Assembly: GCA_002390745.1 (NCBI GenBank)
Contig: DGQK01000018.1
Span: forward strand, 10,788-46,233
DNA: 35,446 bases
Origin: Bacteroidetes bacterium UBA4416
Lineage (GTDB): Bacteria; Bacteroidota; Bacteroidia; B-17B0; Aurantibacillaceae
Direction: 5' to 3'
Made by a program: the position numbers and the translations under genes. The notes under the pieces were generated by a model that was not told the origin of the DNA, did not search any database, and saw only the letters and a program-made list of their open reading frames with translations. Of this stretch, positions 33,089 through 35,446 are shown one piece after another. Every line of letters starts with the position of its first letter. Position 1 is the first letter of the stretch.

Positions 33089-34315
33089 TTAATATTTTTT
33101 CAGCAAGCGGGTTATGGTCAGGCCCTGTACGAGGATAGAGAACAGCACTACACAATAGGTACACACAATAAATACATTTCCCTCGCGGATGATCCGGCTT
33201 AAGGATAAGGCCAGGGCAATAGAGATACCGCCCCTGAGCCCGCCCCAGGTGAGTACGGCAAGAGTCAGGCCCTTGCGTGGCTCCTTCCGGTTGAAGATGA
33301 AAAAGGCCGGCAGCAGGGAAATGTAGCGGGCAGCCAGGGATACCACCACCATGATGAGTCCGATCAGGATATAAGTTCTGTCAAAAGGAACCAGGAAAAT
33401 CTCAAGTCCCATCAGCACAAACAAAATGGTATTGCAGATCTCATCGATCATTTCCCAGAATTTATCCAGGTACTCGGTGGTAGTGTCAGACATAGCTTTT
33501 TCCTTGCCTTTATTACCGATCAGCAGGCCTGCTACCACCATGGCAAGCGGCCCCGAGGCATGCATGAACGCCGCAAGGCTATAGCCGCCCGTAACGATGG
33601 CCAGCGTGATCATGACTTCCGTTTGATAATGATCGATGCTTTTCATGAGCCTGTAGCCGATGAAGCCAATGGCGAGGCCTATAGCGACACCGCCGCCCAC
33701 CTCCATGCCAAACACCTCAAGTACTTTTCCGGCAGTGAACGTTTCGCGGCCTTCGGTAATGAGGGTGAGAATGAGTGTGAATATCACAACTCCCACGCCG
33801 TCGTTAAACAACGACTCACCGATGATCTCCGTTTTCAGCTTTTGCGGGATCTTATACCTGGAAAGGATCCCGATAACAGCGATAGGATCTGTAGGAGAAA
33901 TCAAGGCCCCGAATAAAAAGCAATGCACCGGAAAGATCTCAAAGCCAAATGCCGATAGAATAGCATAGGTGGTCACACCGATGACGAGCGTCGAGATCAC
34001 AACGCCGATGGTTGCATAAGAAAATACGGTGGCTCTTGCGCCTTTCAAATGACTTAAGTTCATGTGAAGCGAGCCTGCGAACAGGAGGAAGCAAAGAATA
34101 AAATCAAGAACAAACGAGCTGAAATCGAAGTCTGTCAGGAAATTCCGGAAAGGTTCGATATAGGCGGGCTCTATTCCTTCCAGCAGCTTGAGCGCAATGC
34201 TTACCACCACGCTGATCAGCATTACGCCTATGGTTGTAGGCAGCTTAAGCCACTTATGGTTAACATAACCAAACAGAGCAGATACAGAGATGATGATGGC
34301 GAAAAACTGAAGCAT
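33089..34315 (-). CDS. CPA1-family Na+/H+ antiporter (NhaP-like)
   Basis: 408-residue polytopic membrane protein with about 11-12 helices. The ion-path motifs GALISPTDPIAVIGI and GESLFNDGVGVVIF are the CPA1 signatures (Asp residues in the D-P and N-D pairs). The C-terminal large cytoplasmic tail found in eukaryotic NHEs is absent. It exchanges Na+ or K+ for protons and helps pH/salt balance. The ORF has an N-terminal methionine 6-8 residues before the first helix. Its neighbours are unrelated in function, so the operon structure is uncertain. Confidence 0.92.
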   Translation of the reverse strand: MLQFFAIIISVSALFGYVNHKWLKLPTTIGVMLISVVVSIALKLLEGIEPAYIEPFRNFLTDFDFSSFVLDFILCFLLFAGSLHMNLSHLKGARATVFSYATIGVVISTLVIGVTTYAILSAFGFEIFPVHCFLFGALISPTDPIAVIGILSRYKIPQKLKTEIIGESLFNDGVGVVIFTLILTLITEGRETFTAGKVLEVFGMEVGGGVAIGLAIGFIGYRLMKSIDHYQTEVMITLAIVTGGYSLAAFMHASGPLAMVVAGLLIGNKGKEKAMSDTTTEYLDKFWEMIDEICNTILFVLMGLEIFLVPFDRTYILIGLIMVVVSLAARYISLLPAFFIFNRKEPRKGLTLAVLTWGGLRGGISIALALSLSRIIREGNVFIVCTYCVVLFSILVQGLTITRLLKKY

Positions 34316-34380
34316 AAATGCCTGTAAAAATACAAATAAAGAATGGAATGCCGGATAAAATCGCTTGAACAGAAATGGAT

Positions 34381-34430
34381 AGGAGCCCCGGCCGAAGCGG
34401 TGCCCGGTGAGCGGCGTCCGCTACAGCATG
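34381..34430. repeat. GC-rich intergenic segment with short inverted repeat
   Basis: A GC-rich patch just before the terminator contains AGCGG / CCGCT with a 3-nt loop and recurring GGCCGAAGCGG/GCCCGGTGAGCGG-like motifs. It looks like another intergenic repeat, but with one copy here this is unproven. Confidence 0.35.
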
Positions 34431-34464
34431 AAAAAGCCCGTCACAGCGTGCTAACGGGCTTTTT
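34431..34464 (-). terminator. Terminator of the OmpA/TSP3 gene
   Basis: AAAAAGCCCGT / ACGGGCTTTTT stem with an 11-nt-long, GC-rich middle and flanking A/T runs, 20 nt past the stop codon; it can work on both strands. Confidence 0.9.
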
Positions 34465-34483
34465 CAGTATCAGGGATCTGCGG

Positions 34484-35446
34484 TTATTTAAATAACACTT
34501 TCATTTCCACACGGCGGTTTTTCTGGCGGCCGGCATCAGTAGTGTTATCGGCAATCGGCACGGTTTGCCCGAACCATTCGGTTTTGATGCGGTCGGCTTT
34601 CACACCTTTGCTCACGAGGTATTTTTTTACCGCATTGGCGCGTTTCTGTGAGAGCACGAGGTTTTTCGCTGCATCGCCCTGGTTATCGGTATGCCCCGAC
34701 AGTTTCAGCAGCCAGTCGTCTTTATGCAGCTTCATCAGGCCGGCCAGGTTGTTCAGCGAGGCATAGGATGTTTTCTTGATGATGTCCTTGCCTGTGGCAA
34801 ACTCCAGGCTGGAGAATGCCTGCTCGATGATCTTCTGCTCTTCGAGTTTCAGTACCGGTGCAGGCGGACATCCTTTCAGCTCTTTCAGGCCCGGGGTGGT
34901 AGGGCATTCGTCGCTGCGGTCGTCTACACCATCCTTATCCATATCAGGCCAAGGGCAGCCTTTATTTTCAACAGCTCCCGGAACCTCAGGGCAGTTGTCG
35001 TCTTTGTCGAGCACCGAGTCGCCGTCTTTGTCAGGGCATCCTTTGGCCGATTTAGGTCCGGCCACATCCGGGCACAGGTCGTATTTATCAGGCGTCTGAT
35101 CCCCGTCTTTATCCGGGCAGCCGAGGAACTCTTTCAGGCCGGCTTCATCCGGGCATTCGTCATCCACATCGGCAATGCCGTCGCCGTCCTTATCCGGGCA
35201 GCCGGCCAGGGCCACAAGCCCCGGTACATCCGGGCAGATATCGTCTTTATCCACCACCGTATCGCCGTCGCGGTCAGGGCAGCCTTTGTATTCAGCTGGT
35301 CCTTTGTCATCCGGGCAGCGGTCGTCCAGGTCGGAGATGCCGTCGCCGTCGCGGTCAGGGCAGCCCTGCGCCGAAGCCAGGCCAGGAATGTCCGGGCATT
35401 TATCCTCGCTGTCCTGGATGTGGTCGCCGTCCTTATCCGGGCAGCC
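34484..35446 (-). CDS. OmpA-family protein with TSP3 calcium-binding repeats (5' truncated)
   Basis: The frame is open to the window's right edge; the apparent start at 35257 is only an internal GTG. Seven thrombospondin type 3-like repeats come first: six of 27 residues (81 bp) and one of 29, each opening GCPDKDGD or close to it, with Asp-rich D-x-D-x-D-G calcium sites and C-P cysteine pairs. They are followed by a linker (PAPVLKLEEQKIIEQ) and an OmpA/MotB peptidoglycan-binding domain with LKLSGHTDNQGD, SQKRANAVKKYL and DAGRQKNRRVEMKV. Full proteins of this kind usually also carry an N-terminal beta-barrel or signal region. The likely role is anchoring the outer membrane to peptidoglycan. 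Confidence 0.92.
   Translation of the reverse strand, partial: GCPDKDGDHIQDSEDKCPDIPGLASAQGCPDRDGDGISDLDDRCPDDKGPAEYKGCPDRDGDTVVDKDDICPDVPGLVALAGCPDKDGDGIADVDDECPDEAGLKEFLGCPDKDGDQTPDKYDLCPDVAGPKSAKGCPDKDGDSVLDKDDNCPEVPGAVENKGCPWPDMDKDGVDDRSDECPTTPGLKELKGCPPAPVLKLEEQKIIEQAFSSLEFATGKDIIKKTSYASLNNLAGLMKLHKDDWLLKLSGHTDNQGDAAKNLVLSQKRANAVKKYLVSKGVKADRIKTEWFGQTVPIADNTTDAGRQKNRRVEMKVLFK

Noticed and set aside
34874..35446. Regular 81-bp periodicity that could suggest a CRISPR array or tandem satellite
   Set aside because: The units are in one reading frame and encode TSP3 repeats with conserved Asp and Cys; unit length and absence of unique spacers exclude CRISPR.

Overview
The window is chromosomal DNA from a Bacteroidota bacterium with moderate GC. 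I would guess the Chitinophagia/Sphingobacteriia side, but the class is not proven by what I can see. The evidence is type IX secretion (T9SS) parts and cargo (PorX, PorD/DUF4835, two proteins with T9SS C-terminal sorting domains), TonB receptors with N-terminal carboxypeptidase-like domains, many 'MKK...C' lipoproteins, promoters of the Bacteroidota type (TTG-N18-20-TAnnTTTG) and few Shine-Dalgarno sites. I see no rRNA, tRNA, insertion sequence, prophage or CRISPR array. The window is cut inside a gene at both ends (porX at the left, a TSP3-repeat/OmpA protein at the right).

Layout. 1-1187: end of porX on +. 1257-5833, all on -: a DUF3078 protein, then the cluster bamD - rpoZ - coaBC - porD. 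5950-8357, on -: serA-like dehydrogenase, LpxA-like hexapeptide protein, GNAT acetyltransferase and tRNA-binding protein, closely packed. 8528-15392, on -: an envelope-biogenesis block read as TlpA/DUF4369 thioredoxin, two-parvulin PPIase, parvulin-less SurA-like lipoprotein, SurA-like PPIase and MoxR ATPase. 15750-22369, on +: a likely secreted-nuclease locus (LTD-domain T9SS protein, TonB receptor, small lipoprotein, T9SS endonuclease I). 22513-22874: a 20-residue hydrophobic peptide overlapping a small membrane protein by ATGA. 23129-26028, on +: a second TonB receptor joined to a PduO-type cobalamin adenosyltransferase that starts with TTG. 26162-27596, on -: ribH and a membrane-anchored TPR protein. 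27694-29902, on -: mbnP - mbnH - small lipoprotein, a probable copper-related operon. 30002-34315, on -: DEAD/DEAH helicase, DUF389 membrane protein, CPA1-type antiporter. 34484-35446, on -: OmpA protein with seven TSP3 repeats.

How the genes fit together. Much of the window serves the cell envelope: periplasmic chaperones (SurA/PpiD types), BAM (BamD), T9SS control and function (PorX, PorD), and clients of these systems (TonB receptors, OmpA, T9SS cargo). The most unusual sequence-level signal is a family of intergenic elements at 9519-9590, 26101-26157 and 26701-26759. Each is two tandem hairpins whose 11-12 nt loops are complementary to one another while the stems differ from copy to copy. 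The best candidates for less-described biology are these elements, the four-gene nuclease/TonB locus, the mbnPH-lipoprotein operon and the overlapping micro-peptide/membrane-protein pair.
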